Below are positions 32,613 to 41,864 of a stretch of 46,373 nucleotides of DNA, in pieces. The stretch's first letter is position 1; every line of letters starts with the position of its first letter. The notes under the pieces are model-generated. The model was not told the origin of the DNA. It saw only the letters and a program-made list of their open reading frames with translations, and ran no database searches. Source of the stretch: an uncultured Eubacteriales bacterium. GTDB lineage: Bacteria > Bacillota > Clostridia > Oscillospirales > RGIG7773. Made by a program: the position numbers and the translations under genes. Location: positions 1 through 46,373 of the forward strand of contig CAKTDK010000003.1 of assembly GCA_934541205.1 (NCBI GenBank), given 5' to 3'.

Positions 32613-33941
32613 ATGAAAAGATTTTTTATAATGATTTTTTTGCTTTGTATAGTTTTATCCGGATGCAGCAAGCCTACAATGGAAATTTCAAGTCTTATAC
32701 ATCCGCCGAAAATGAGCCAGTCAAACACAAAACTTCAAAACGCGATTAATGACTTCTCCTCTAAAAACAAAAAATTTTTATACCCTATTAAAGATAATAC
32801 TTCTCCAGCGTATAAACTTGACGTCAACAACGACGGAAGATCCGAAGCTTTTATCTTTTATACTTCTTCCGACGATAATCTTACCCACATCCTTGTTTTA
32901 TCTCCCACCGACAACGATTACAACAGTGATAAAGCGGAATGGATTAAATATGCAGAGATTACAAACGAAGGCTATGATATAGATTTTATAGCTTTTGAAA
33001 ATATATCTCAAAACGAATCTCTCGATTTAATCATCGGCTGGAAACTGTATAATAATGATACTAAAGGACTATCTGTTTATTCCTATAATCAAAAATACAA
33101 AGAAATATACTCTGACGCTTACAATAATATATCAATTAACGATATAAACAGCGACAGAGTAATGGAAATATTTACTTTATCCAAAAATAATTCAATCGCC
33201 AAAATAATCGGGAAAAAAGGCAACGGAATAAACGAAATACATAAACTTAATACCGATATGTATACAAACGGACGCACATATATTTCTTTTGATGAAATGA
33301 ACGATAATACCTCAGCGATAATAATAGACTATGATATGCCCTCTGAAGGAGTAAAAACAAAGATTTTCACTTTTGATATTACTTCTTCCACCCTTTCGGA
33401 AAAAGAGTCAGATTCTGTTTTTCTTTCAAAAGATCTTTCTCTTTATAGTACTGACATAGATAAAGACAACCGTACGGAAATTTTTTATAACTATACTATC
33501 CCTTACACCACATCCGAATCAAACAGCAATGACTCTCCTTGCTTTGCCGCCGCATTTGAATTTGTTAAAGAAGCGGGACTTCGGCTTGACTTTCACTGTA
33601 TTATAAATAACAAAGACGGTTATGTTTTAAAAGTACCCGATACCTTGTCGGATAAATTGGATTATTCTTATGATCCTAATACAAATTCTATAGATTTTTA
33701 TAATAACGCCAGTGTTTTGAGCTACTCATACACCATAAGTCCCAAGCTTTTTACAATACGAACCTTTACAAAAGAGCAATGGGACAATGACCATGGTAAC
33801 TATAAACTTATAGCTACCTCCCGTAATTTCTCGAAATGCTACGGCGTATATATATATGAAGAACAGCGGATTATTCTTTCAGACTTCGGAATTGATAATG
33901 AAGATTTGATAAAGCAATATTTTTTATTAAAAAATAATTAG
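32613..33941 (+). CDS. Lipoprotein with FG-GAP/VCBS-like repeats, first gene of a sensor operon
   Basis: A 442-residue exported lipoprotein. Start at M-K-R-F-F-I-M; lipobox V-L-S-G-C. Three Asp-rich calcium-loop-like motifs, D-V-N-N-D-G-R-S-E-A (~75), D-I-N-S-D-R-V-M-E-I (~180) and D-I-D-K-D-N-R-T-E-I (~280), recur about 100 residues apart, as in integrin-like FG-GAP beta-propellers. The ribosome site is weak (AGGA, 12 bases away). It ends 9 bases before the response regulator and so is co-transcribed with a two-component system. It could be the outside sensor or accessory for the kinase, which is inference. Confidence 0.85.
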   Translation: MKRFFIMIFLLCIVLSGCSKPTMEISSLIHPPKMSQSNTKLQNAINDFSSKNKKFLYPIKDNTSPAYKLDVNNDGRSEAFIFYTSSDDNLTHILVLSPTDNDYNSDKAEWIKYAEITNEGYDIDFIAFENISQNESLDLIIGWKLYNNDTKGLSVYSYNQKYKEIYSDAYNNISINDINSDRVMEIFTLSKNNSIAKIIGKKGNGINEIHKLNTDMYTNGRTYISFDEMNDNTSAIIIDYDMPSEGVKTKIFTFDITSSTLSEKESDSVFLSKDLSLYSTDIDKDNRTEIFYNYTIPYTTSESNSNDSPCFAAAFEFVKEAGLRLDFHCIINNKDGYVLKVPDTLSDKLDYSYDPNTNSIDFYNNASVLSYSYTISPKLFTIRTFTKEQWDNDHGNYKLIATSRNFSKCYGVYIYEEQRIILSDFGIDNEDLIKQYFLLKNN

Positions 33942-33950
33942 GAGACATAT

Positions 33951-34649
33951 ATGAAAAAAATATTAGTTTTAGAAGATGAAGAACCTATCAGAGAATTTGT
34001 GGTTATAAACCTTGAACGCGCAGGATTTACTGTAATTCAGGCTAAAACCGGTGCCGAAGCGTTAAATATAATTGAAAATAAAGATTATTTTGACATTGCA
34101 CTGCTTGACGTCATGCTTCCCGATACAACCGGGTTTGAAATTTGCAAAAAAATAAGGGAACTCAATGACGATACCGGTATTATTATGCTTACTGCAAGAA
34201 CTATGGAACAGGATAAAATAGAGGGGTTTACCTGCGGTGCCGACGATTATATAACAAAACCCTTTTCTCCGTCGGAACTTATTGCCAGAGTAAATTCTTT
34301 ATACAGAAGAGTAGTAAAATCAAAATTTCCAAACAAAGAAAACGACAATATAATTAAAAGCGGTCCTTTTTATATCGACTGCGATCTTATGACAGTCAAA
34401 AAAAATGACGTTCCATTAGAGCTTACTCAAATTGAATTTAATATATTAAAATTTATTCTGAAAAATAAAGGAAAAGCTTTAAGCCGTGAAAGTATATTAA
34501 AAACCGTATGGGGAAGCGATTATTACGGAGAACTTAAAATAGTTGACGTAAATATACGGCGGCTTAGAATGAAAATTGAAGAAAATCCGTCTTCTCCTTC
34601 CTATATATTAACTATTTGGGGCTACGGATATAAATGGGGAATTAACTGA
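33951..34649 (+). CDS. OmpR/PhoB-type response regulator
   Basis: 232 residues. The receiver domain (1-~120) has phosphoacceptor Asp53 in L-L-D-V-M-L-P, acidic pocket E-D-E (8-10), and the T/K pair in M-L-T-A-R-T and I-T-K-P-F-S-P. The C-terminal winged helix (~135-232) ends I-W-G-Y-G-Y-K-W. It overlaps the kinase gene by one base. It probably controls its own operon. Confidence 0.95.
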   Translation: MKKILVLEDEEPIREFVVINLERAGFTVIQAKTGAEALNIIENKDYFDIALLDVMLPDTTGFEICKKIRELNDDTGIIMLTARTMEQDKIEGFTCGADDYITKPFSPSELIARVNSLYRRVVKSKFPNKENDNIIKSGPFYIDCDLMTVKKNDVPLELTQIEFNILKFILKNKGKALSRESILKTVWGSDYYGELKIVDVNIRRLRMKIEENPSSPSYILTIWGYGYKWGIN

Positions 34650-36085
34650 TGTTAAAACTTAAAGGTATTAAAAACCGATGGTTTGTTACCGTATATGGAA
34701 CTATTATAATTATTCTTATTGTTATAATTGTAGCCTTTGCGGTTTTTCTGCAAAATTATTATTATACCGGAATAGAAGGAAATATTACCTCCCGCGCGGC
34801 AACAACATCAAATTTCTATAAAACATATTTATCTTCTCAATATCAGGATATATACAGCATAGGAAACGCTCTTATAAATGAATTTCCTTATAAAGATAAA
34901 ATAGAAATGCAGATACTTGATGACAACGGAACCGTTATTTTTTCAACCCTTGGTTTTGTTCCGGAAGATCCTGTTGACACTCAAGATTTTATTGACGCTA
35001 AAAACGGCAAAAATTCCGCAGCCGTCTGCTATAACAAATATACAAAAGAAAAATATATGGCCTACACAGTAAAGCTTGACAATGCCTATGGATATACTCT
35101 TGCTTACGCAAGATACAACGTATCTCTTATTGAAGCCGATAAACAGGTCTTGACCTTCGTGGGCATTTTCTCTATAATAGGTCTTATTATAATAGTTCTT
35201 GTCGGAATATCTTCACAGTTCTTTATAAGAGGTATTGTAACGCCTTTATCCGATATAACCGCTGTATCTGAAAAAATAGCAAAAGGTGATTTTAATACAA
35301 GGCTGTCTGAAGATTACCGTGATGAAATGGGCGATTTGTGCAAAGCTATAAATTATATGGCTCAGGAACTTGCGAATACAGAAAAAACTCAAAACGATTT
35401 TATTTCTCAGGTATCCCACGAACTTCGTACTCCGCTTACCGCAATAAGAGGATGGAGTGAAACTGCACTTTCCTCCTGCGGAGACGAAAAAATGATGGAA
35501 CGCGGTCTTATATTTATAAAATCCGAAACTGACCGTCTTTCAAAAATGGTGGAAGAACTTTTGGACTTTTCAAATATTCAGGCCGACAGATTAAAAATAA
35601 ACATTTCAAAAACAGAAGTTTTAGACGTATTTGAAGAAACCGTTTTTATGATGATGGAAAAAGCCAAAAGAGAAAAAAATATTACTATAACCTATGACAA
35701 TGATACTGTCATATCCCCGATTATGGGAGATAAAGACCGCCTTAAACAAGTGTTTTTTAATGTTTTGGATAACGCAGTAAAACATACTGAAGAAGGAGGA
35801 ATAATTAATACCTCCATAAATCAAAACGACAGTTTAATAAATATAACAATTAAAGATTTCGGTTCGGGAATTCCTTCGGCAGAAATAGAAAAGGTAAAAC
35901 AAAAATTTTATAAAACCAAAGACAATACCAAAAGCGGTACGGGACTGGGACTTTCCATTGCCGACGAAATAATTGCAAAGCATCACGGAAAACTTATTAT
36001 AGAAAGCCGTGAAAATGAATATACTAAAATAACAATACAGCTTCCATGCTATATTCCGGAAGAACCAAAAGAGGAGATATTATGA
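34649..36085 (+). CDS. Membrane sensor histidine kinase with HAMP domain
   Basis: 478 residues. The first membrane helix is at ~13-33, an extracellular sensing region of ~135 residues follows, and the second helix is at ~173-197. HAMP (~198-250) precedes the H-box S-H-E-L-R-T-P-L-T with His257. The ATPase N-box D-N-A-V-K-H-T, G1 D-F-G-S-G-I-P and G2 G-T-G-L-G-L-S are intact. It overlaps the next gene by four bases (ATGA). Pairs with the response regulator; the signal is unknown. Confidence 0.95.
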   Translation: MLKLKGIKNRWFVTVYGTIIIILIVIIVAFAVFLQNYYYTGIEGNITSRAATTSNFYKTYLSSQYQDIYSIGNALINEFPYKDKIEMQILDDNGTVIFSTLGFVPEDPVDTQDFIDAKNGKNSAAVCYNKYTKEKYMAYTVKLDNAYGYTLAYARYNVSLIEADKQVLTFVGIFSIIGLIIIVLVGISSQFFIRGIVTPLSDITAVSEKIAKGDFNTRLSEDYRDEMGDLCKAINYMAQELANTEKTQNDFISQVSHELRTPLTAIRGWSETALSSCGDEKMMERGLIFIKSETDRLSKMVEELLDFSNIQADRLKINISKTEVLDVFEETVFMMMEKAKREKNITITYDNDTVISPIMGDKDRLKQVFFNVLDNAVKHTEEGGIINTSINQNDSLINITIKDFGSGIPSAEIEKVKQKFYKTKDNTKSGTGLGLSIADEIIAKHHGKLIIESRENEYTKITIQLPCYIPEEPKEEIL

Positions 36086-37197
36086 AAGTTTTAATATTAT
36101 CTTGCAATACCGGACAAGGTCATAACGGTGCCGGTCAAGCAATTTTTGAAAACCTAAAGGAACGCGGTATATCCTGCGACTTCATTGACGCTCTCACTTT
36201 TGCTGGAAAAACCGTTTCACAAAAGGTAGAAAAAACATATAATTTCATAACCACACGTGTTCCGGGTATTTTCGGAATGTTATACAAAGCGGGAAATTTT
36301 ATTTCAAAACCAGACAGAAAATCTCCTGTCTACAAAGCAAACGAACATTATAAACAGCAATTATACAACTTTATTATAGATAATAAATATACTGTTATCG
36401 TAACGCCCCATCTTTTTCCGGCTCAGACTCTTTCTTCTCTTAAAGAAAGTAAAAAGCTAAACATACCCTGTATTGCTATTGCAACTGATTATACTTCTAT
36501 TCCTTTTTGGGAAGAAACTAGAATGGATGCTTATATTATTCCACACAAAGATTTAATTTCTGATTTCATTTCAAAAGGTATTCCCGAAGAAAAACTTTAT
36601 CCTTTGGGTATTCCCGTAAAAAATGAATTTAAAGAAAAACTTTCGAAAACTGCTGCAAGAGAAATTTTAAAAATAGAACAGGATAAGCCTATGTATCTGA
36701 TTATGACAGGAAGTATGGGATACGGAAATGTAGGATCTTTAATAGTATCTATTTTAAAAAACTATGGCAACAAAGTAAATATAGTAGTTATGGGCGGAAC
36801 AAACAAAAAGCTTAAATCAAAACTTCGGGACAGATTTGCCCGTCAGCATAACGTATATATTAAAGGATTTTCAAACCGTATACCATTGTATATGGACGCC
36901 TGCGATATACTGTTTACAAAACCCGGAGGACTTACTTCAACAGAGGCTGCCGTAAAAAACATCCCCGTTATATTGACAGAACCTATCCCGGGGTGCGAAA
37001 CAGAAAACGCTTTGTTTTTTAACTCAAAAGGAATGGCCTTTTATGACGACAATGTAAAAAATCAAATTTCTGCCGCTGCAAAGCTTATCAGAAATGAACA
37101 AGCAAAAGCTGACATGCTTGAAGCGCAGAAAAAAGAAATAAATTCAAATGCTTGTGACGATATATGTGATTTTATTTTAAATATGATAAAGAGTTGA
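36082..37197 (+). CDS. UgtP/MGDG-synthase-like diacylglycerol glycosyltransferase (GT28)
   Basis: A 371-residue peripheral membrane glycosyltransferase. Start is the ATG overlapping the kinase stop, with GAGGAG 4-5 bases upstream. The N-terminal acceptor domain begins I-L-S-C-N-T-G-Q-G-H-N-G-A-G (5-18). The UDP-sugar site carries I-M-T-G-S-M-G-Y-G-N (~213) and K-P-G-G-L-T-S-T-E-A (~279-289). The family adds hexose from a UDP-sugar to diacylglycerol, giving glycolipid membrane or lipoteichoic acid anchors. It is flanked by the kinase and a plsY gene in the same operon. Confidence 0.92.
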   Translation: MKVLILSCNTGQGHNGAGQAIFENLKERGISCDFIDALTFAGKTVSQKVEKTYNFITTRVPGIFGMLYKAGNFISKPDRKSPVYKANEHYKQQLYNFIIDNKYTVIVTPHLFPAQTLSSLKESKKLNIPCIAIATDYTSIPFWEETRMDAYIIPHKDLISDFISKGIPEEKLYPLGIPVKNEFKEKLSKTAAREILKIEQDKPMYLIMTGSMGYGNVGSLIVSILKNYGNKVNIVVMGGTNKKLKSKLRDRFARQHNVYIKGFSNRIPLYMDACDILFTKPGGLTSTEAAVKNIPVILTEPIPGCETENALFFNSKGMAFYDDNVKNQISAAAKLIRNEQAKADMLEAQKKEINSNACDDICDFILNMIKS

Positions 37198-37202
37198 TTT
37201 TT

Positions 37203-37832
37203 ATGACGAAATATATTTTGCTCATAACAGTATCCTTTTTTTCCGGCAGCATAATGTACAGTTATATTATCCCGAAATTATTTTATAAAAAGGATATAAC
37301 CAAATTATCGGAAGATAAAAATCCCGGTACTGCAAATGTTATGCACTGCGTTGGTATACTTCCGGGAATATTATGTCTTATTCTTGACATTTTAAAAGGA
37401 TTTATACCTTTATACCTTGCTTCAAGACACACAGATATATCAAATATGATGTTTTCTCTTATAATTGCCGCTCCTATAGCGGGCCACGCTTTTTCTCCTT
37501 TTTTAAAGTTTCACGGCGGAAAAGCAATTGCCGTAACTTTCGGAGTCCTTCTTGGATTATTTCCGTTTTCAAATGCTTTTATATATCTTGCCGCATCCAT
37601 GATATTTTTAAGCGTAGTTATTAAAATAATTCCCCATTCATTAAGAGTAATAATTTCTATGATTGCATTTTCCGTATGCTGTATTTTATTTGAAGATATA
37701 AGAGCAATAATCACAGGGGCGATAGTTGTTTCAGGAATAGTCATTATAAAACATCTTGCAAATTACGGAAATGAAAAGGCAAAAATAAGCTTTATTCTTT
37801 GGGATAAATACATTCAAAAGAAAAACATATAA
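37203..37832 (+). CDS. plsY: Glycerol-3-phosphate acyltransferase PlsY
   Basis: A 209-residue integral membrane enzyme that transfers acyl from acyl phosphate to glycerol-3-phosphate, the first step of phospholipid synthesis. ATG at 37203 is preferred: AAAGAG lies 9 bases upstream, while a TTG at 37194 overlapping the previous stop has none. The three PlsY motifs are visible: S-G-S near 14-16, N-P-G-T-A-N-V (40-46, normally N-P-G-A-T-N), and G-H-A-F-S-P-F-L-K-F-H-G-G-K (94-107). Motif 2 is slightly changed (T-A for A-T), so a paralogue with altered activity is possible. Last gene of the operon. Confidence 0.88.
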   Translation: MTKYILLITVSFFSGSIMYSYIIPKLFYKKDITKLSEDKNPGTANVMHCVGILPGILCLILDILKGFIPLYLASRHTDISNMMFSLIIAAPIAGHAFSPFLKFHGGKAIAVTFGVLLGLFPFSNAFIYLAASMIFLSVVIKIIPHSLRVIISMIAFSVCCILFEDIRAIITGAIVVSGIVIIKHLANYGNEKAKISFILWDKYIQKKNI

Positions 37833-37866
37833 AAAACAATCCGCAGATTTTGCGGATTGTTTTTTA
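37831..37866 (+). terminator. Terminator of the sensor/lipid-synthesis operon
   Basis: CAATCCGCA pairs with TGCGGATTG around a 5-base loop, flanked by six As and seven Ts, directly overlapping the plsY stop. It could work in both directions. Confidence 0.88.
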
Positions 37867-37964
37867 TATATTCTAATATTTTTTTCTTAATAATAAACAC
37901 TCAAATCAAAAATTTTTCTAAAATAAATAATTTATGCACGATTCAATAATCTTCAAATATAAAA

Positions 37965-38396
37965 TTATTTCATAACCCTTTTTTCGTATTCCTGTATTAA
38001 TAATGGTTGAATTAACGGGTATGTCCAACGTGATGGCAGTTTATCAAAAAAACGAATAGCTTCAATTTCACTGTGCAGTTCATTTTGAAATGTTTTAATC
38101 TCTGCATAATACAGCATGCCATAGGTTTTTTCACCGCTGTGATTAACTCTGTTTTTTCCTGTAACAGAATAAACACAAACAGGAGATATCGAAAATTCCA
38201 ACGCGCCTGTTTCTTCTGAAAGCTCTCTTTTGGCCGTAGTAAGAATATCCTCATTTTCCTCTCTGTGTCCGCCGGGAATTTCATAGGTATCCCTTTCTTT
38301 ATGCTTACAAAACACCCATTTATTCCGATGTTTAGAAATTATAACAGCAAACTTTAATAAGCTGTCGTCTGCACTATCATAAAAATCTACTTTCAT
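37965..38396 (-). CDS. NUDIX hydrolase
   Basis: 143 residues. The complete NUDIX box G-x5-E-x7-R-E-L-x-E-E-T-G-A is present (G-H-R-E-E-N-E ... R-E-L-S-E-E-T-G-A, ~43-65). It hydrolyses a nucleoside diphosphate linked to another group; the substrate is not predictable. The AAGGAG site supports this start. It is separated from the ThrE genes by 26 bases and may be co-transcribed with them. Confidence 0.92.
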   Translation of the reverse strand: MKVDFYDSADDSLLKFAVIISKHRNKWVFCKHKERDTYEIPGGHREENEDILTTAKRELSEETGALEFSISPVCVYSVTGKNRVNHSGEKTYGMLYYAEIKTFQNELHSEIEAIRFFDKLPSRWTYPLIQPLLIQEYEKRVMK

Positions 38397-38422
38397 ACAA
38401 ACATCTCCTTCATATTTTCTGC

Positions 38423-38851
38423 TTATTTTAATTTTATTTTTACAGAACGGAATATAAGGTTTGTTACCGCCATTGAGCTTGCAATAATAAGAATTATAAT
38501 AAGGGTTTCAACACCTATATGAAGTGCTATATTTACATTTCCGCGAACAAGTTCAAGCATCATTTTATAAAGTCCAAGTCCCGGAACAAGCGGAATAACG
38601 GAAGGAAAAAGAAGTATTATGTAAGGCACCTTAATAATCCTTGCAAGTGTTTCGCAGCTTATACATATAAGCATTGCCGAAATAAAATATCCGAAAAACT
38701 GATTAAAAATCGATGAAGTAAACATATATATAATATATCCGCATCCCGCTATAAAAGAATTTATCAATAAAGTCTTTTTAGGAGATTTTAAAACATATGA
38801 AAAAAACAAAGTTGCAAAAAATGAATATATAAAATTAGTTAAATAATTCAT
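38423..38851 (-). CDS. Threonine/serine exporter, small subunit (YjjB/DUF3815)
   Basis: A 142-residue protein with four to five predicted membrane helices. The segment L-F-P-S-V-I-P-L-V-P-G-L-G-L-Y is the ThrE family hallmark. It corresponds to the C-terminal half of full-length ThrE. It overlaps the large subunit gene by 4 bases, so the two halves are made together. Confidence 0.9.
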   Translation of the reverse strand: MNYLTNFIYSFFATLFFSYVLKSPKKTLLINSFIAGCGYIIYMFTSSIFNQFFGYFISAMLICISCETLARIIKVPYIILLFPSVIPLVPGLGLYKMMLELVRGNVNIALHIGVETLIIILIIASSMAVTNLIFRSVKIKLK

Positions 38852-39624
38852 ATTATATTTCCTCCCAAAGCCGCAAAAACAGAAAGCACTGCTCCCACTC
38901 CTCCGGCTATTGCAACAGCGGTAAGAAGCGCCTCTCCTATTTTTGAAGTTCCGGCAAGAAGATTTCCGCTCATTGTGTCTCTTATAGCGCTGGTCATTGC
39001 AAGCCCCGGCAAAAGAAGCATAATAGCTCCTGATATTATAAAATCCATATTGCCTTCTTTAAAAATAAAAACGGCTAAAACCGCAAACAATGCGCTGAAC
39101 ATTCCACCTATCATTGAAATCAAAAACTGATACAAATCATTTCTTTTAAAAAGCAAAGATATAATCTGTATAAAAATCCCGCAGAAAAATGCAACGGTAA
39201 AATCAAAAAGTCCTCCGCCCAGCAAAGCCGCAAAAAAACCTGTAGAAAGTCCTCCCGCGCCAATAATTAAAAGCTTTTTAAATATACTCGTTTGCTTTTC
39301 TTCAATAAGACGCGTAATCATTTCACGGGCAGTTTTAAGACCTATATCCCCTCTTACCAATTTATAAGATATATCGTTTGCCCTTTCAAGCCCCTCAAAA
39401 TTTATACTTCTATTTTTTATACGTTTCATAACGGTTTTTTCATCATTTTCTCCTACAGTTATAATAATTCCCGTAGGTATGGCAAAAGCATTTATATTTT
39501 TTACATTATAAGCCTTGCATATTCTTTCGCAAACCTCTTCAGCGCGGCTTGTTTCTCCGCCGTTTTCAATTATTGCCTGGCTTATAAGTTTAATTACTGT
39601 TAAAACATCATTTATATTATCCAT
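38848..39624 (-). CDS. Threonine/serine exporter, large subunit (YjjP/DUF1212)
   Basis: 258 residues. A soluble N-terminal part contains G-E-T-S-R-A-E-E-V and A-I-P-T-G-I-I, and about five membrane helices follow, with L-L-P-G-L-A-M-T-S-A-I-R-D (~207-219), the family signature for amino-acid export. Forms a split ThrE transporter with the small subunit. Confidence 0.92.
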   Translation of the reverse strand: MDNINDVLTVIKLISQAIIENGGETSRAEEVCERICKAYNVKNINAFAIPTGIIITVGENDEKTVMKRIKNRSINFEGLERANDISYKLVRGDIGLKTAREMITRLIEEKQTSIFKKLLIIGAGGLSTGFFAALLGGGLFDFTVAFFCGIFIQIISLLFKRNDLYQFLISMIGGMFSALFAVLAVFIFKEGNMDFIISGAIMLLLPGLAMTSAIRDTMSGNLLAGTSKIGEALLTAVAIAGGVGAVLSVFAALGGNII

Positions 39625-39682
39625 AAAAATCCGTCCGTTTTTTTAAATAATATCACAAAATAAAAAAGTTAACAACTTGTAT

Positions 39683-39910
39683 TTATTCATAATATCCCAA
39701 ATCATGAAAATTATTCGGGAAAAAATAAATTTCCGTTCCCTCTTTAAAAACATTTGGATTATCGGGACTTAATTTATGCCACTTTATAATTTTATAAGTT
39801 AAAGAAGTATAAGTAATAGTTCCTCCGTCATTACAAATATCTTTACGAGGTATTATCAAAACCAAAACACTGATTAAAACACATACAAAAATACAAAACT
39901 TTCTTTTCAT
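39683..39910 (-). CDS. Small exported protein of unknown function (D-G-G-T ... F-P-N-N-F motif)
   Basis: 75 residues with a Lys-rich start and one hydrophobic segment (~5-20), so it is secreted or anchored. Conserved-looking core: D-G-G-T-I-T-Y-T-S-L-T-Y-K-I-I-K-W-H and I-Y-F-F-P-N-N-F. I recall similar short proteins in Firmicutes but know no function. It has an AAGGAGA ribosome site and a promoter at 40006-40033, with a terminator-like hairpin between the promoter and the gene. Confidence 0.75.
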   Translation of the reverse strand: MKRKFCIFVCVLISVLVLIIPRKDICNDGGTITYTSLTYKIIKWHKLSPDNPNVFKEGTEIYFFPNNFHDLGYYE

Positions 39911-39934
39911 AAAAATTCTCCTTATAAAAAAAGA

Positions 39935-39957
39935 AGCTGTGTCAAAAAAACACAGCT
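39935..39957 (-). terminator. Hairpin between promoter and small exported protein
   Basis: AGCTGTGT (39935-39942) pairs with ACACAGCT (39950-39957). On the minus strand it is followed by TCTTTTTTT, i.e. a good terminator. It lies just before the ribosome site of the small gene. Confidence 0.8.
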
Positions 39958-40005
39958 GAAAACATAAAAGAATTTATTGCAATAAGTTTAATTACTTACA
40001 ATATT

Positions 40006-40033
40006 ATTATATCAATAAATCCCCGAAATACAA
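40006..40033 (-). promoter_or_regulatory. Extended -10 promoter between ferritin-like and small protein genes
   Basis: On the minus strand, TTGTAT (40033-40028), 16 bases, TGA-TATAAT ending at 40006. Transcription would begin near 39999 and meet the terminator at 39935-39957 before reaching the gene. Confidence 0.6.
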
Positions 40034-40069
40034 CAATAAAAACCATATTGTATCCAAATTGTAACCTTT

Positions 40070-40582
40070 TTAAATACAATATTTTTTATAAAGATTTTCA
40101 AAATTTAAAATATGCCTTTTTTCATCTAAAATTATTCTGGTCAAAAGCTCTTTTACTTTTTCATCCTTGATAATTTTTATATGCTGAGAATAGTTTGATA
40201 TAGCTTTTTGCTCAGATTCAATATTTTCAAGTATAATATTTTTTAAATTTTTTTCATAAGAAACCAAAGAGGTGCTCCAGTATGAATACGCACTTGTTCT
40301 ATTATAATACCAAAACCTCGGATCTCCCCCCATTTTTATTATAGCTTTTCCGAGCAAATCTATATGATGCATTTCCACAACAGCAATTTTTCTTATAATT
40401 TCAGAAAATTCCTGATTTTTATCCGAAAACCACAGATGCTGATAAATATATACCGAAATTGATGTATATTCTCCGTTTATCCCCGAAAAATCACTTTGAA
40501 GAATTTTTGCGTCGTCCGGATTATATTTAATATCCTTTAATGAGGGATAAGGCATATTTGACCTTACATCAGAAAATTCCAA
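40070..40582 (-). CDS. Ferritin-like di-iron protein (manganese catalase/rubrerythrin-like)
   Basis: A 170-residue four-helix bundle with the ligand pattern of ferritin-like proteins: N-G-E-Y-T-S, E-M-H-H (E-x-x-H core), E-S-E-Q and D-E-K-R-H. Resembles CotJC/Mn-catalase-type spore and oxidative-stress proteins; the exact activity is not determined. Start: GGAG (40591-40594) is only 2 bases from the ATG at 40588 but 8 from a TTG at 40582, so the TTG is preferred; ATG adds two residues. Confidence 0.8.
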   Translation of the reverse strand: MEFSDVRSNMPYPSLKDIKYNPDDAKILQSDFSGINGEYTSISVYIYQHLWFSDKNQEFSEIIRKIAVVEMHHIDLLGKAIIKMGGDPRFWYYNRTSAYSYWSTSLVSYEKNLKNIILENIESEQKAISNYSQHIKIIKDEKVKELLTRIILDEKRHILNFENLYKKYCI

Positions 40583-40705
40583 AAACATCACTCCTTTTTT
40601 AATATATATGCTTAGAGAAAATCATTATTACTGTGCTATTTGAAAAAAATAAGATTTTATAGTACAATTATTAATATTAAACTTTTTGATTGGAAATGAT
40701 TCTTA

Positions 40706-41848
40706 ATGAATATAGCTTATCTTGACAACAGTTCCACAACCAAGGTATGCGACGAGGCTATAGCCGCTGCTGTTGAAATGATGAATATAAATTACGGAAA
40801 CCCTTCTTCCCTTCATTCAATGGGAGTAAACGCCGAAAAACAGCTTTCTTTAGCAAAATCCGTTATCGGAGAAACTTTAGGCTGTGAAAGAGGAAATATA
40901 ATTTTTACTTCAGGAGGTACTGAAAGCAATAATATCGCCATTTTAGGCACAGTCCGAAAAAAACGCCGCCAAGGAAATAAAATAATTACAACCTCAATTG
41001 AACATCCTTCTGTTTTAAACTGCTTCAAAGCTCTTGAAAATGAGTTTGATGTTGTATACATTTTTCCGGATAAAAACGGCAGTATTCCTATTTCCGCTTT
41101 TCAGAAGGAAATTGACGAAAATACTATATTAATATCTTCTATGCTTGTTAACAATGAAACCGGAGAAATTCTTCCTTGTAAATTTATTAAAGATATAATT
41201 AAATCCAAATCTTCCCCAGCCCTTTTTCACATCGATGCTGTTCAGGGATATTTAAAAATGCCTTTTATTCCCTCTTCTTACGGAGCTGATCTTGTAAGCA
41301 TCAGTTCTCACAAAATTCATGGAATGAAAGGTACCGGCGCATTATATATAAAAAATAAAAATCTGATTTCTCCTACTGTTTTCGGAGGCGGACAGGAACA
41401 AAATTTAAGAAGCGGCACTCAGAATATGCCCGGAATCGCTTCTTTTGCCGCCGCAGCAAAAAAAGGGTTTGGCAATATAAAAGAAAACTATGATTACATA
41501 AAGGATTTAAATGAGTATCTTTTGGGCAGACTTAAAGAAATTCCGGATATTATAATAAATTCACCCTCCGAAAGAGTAAATCATATCTTAAATATATCAA
41601 TACTTAATTTACAGTCCGAGGTTATGCTTCACCATCTTGAATCTATGAATGTATTTGTTTCGGCAGGTTCTGCCTGTTCTTCAAAGAACAAAGGAAAAAG
41701 CCATGTTTTAACTTCAATGGGTCTTGACAGCGAAAGAATAAATTCCGCTCTTCGAATTTCTCTTTGCGCCGATAACGACAAAGAAGATATAGATATGCTT
41801 ATAAACGGACTTAAAAACTGCCGAAAAAACCTTGTCTCAAGACATTAA
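40706..41848 (+). CDS. Cysteine desulfurase (NifS/IscS-like)
   Basis: A 380-residue PLP enzyme that takes sulfur from cysteine for ThiI. His100 (I-E-H-P), Asp177 (H-I-D-A-V-Q), PLP Lys203 (S-S-H-K-I-H-G) and catalytic Cys324 (S-A-G-S-A-C-S-S) are all present. It lies 16 bases before thiI, matching the NifZ-ThiI pair of Bacillus that supplies sulfur for 4-thiouridine. The ribosome site is weak (GGAAATG). Confidence 0.95.
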   Translation: MNIAYLDNSSTTKVCDEAIAAAVEMMNINYGNPSSLHSMGVNAEKQLSLAKSVIGETLGCERGNIIFTSGGTESNNIAILGTVRKKRRQGNKIITTSIEHPSVLNCFKALENEFDVVYIFPDKNGSIPISAFQKEIDENTILISSMLVNNETGEILPCKFIKDIIKSKSSPALFHIDAVQGYLKMPFIPSSYGADLVSISSHKIHGMKGTGALYIKNKNLISPTVFGGGQEQNLRSGTQNMPGIASFAAAAKKGFGNIKENYDYIKDLNEYLLGRLKEIPDIIINSPSERVNHILNISILNLQSEVMLHHLESMNVFVSAGSACSSKNKGKSHVLTSMGLDSERINSALRISLCADNDKEDIDMLINGLKNCRKNLVSRH

Positions 41849-41864
41849 AAGGAAGGATTATAAA

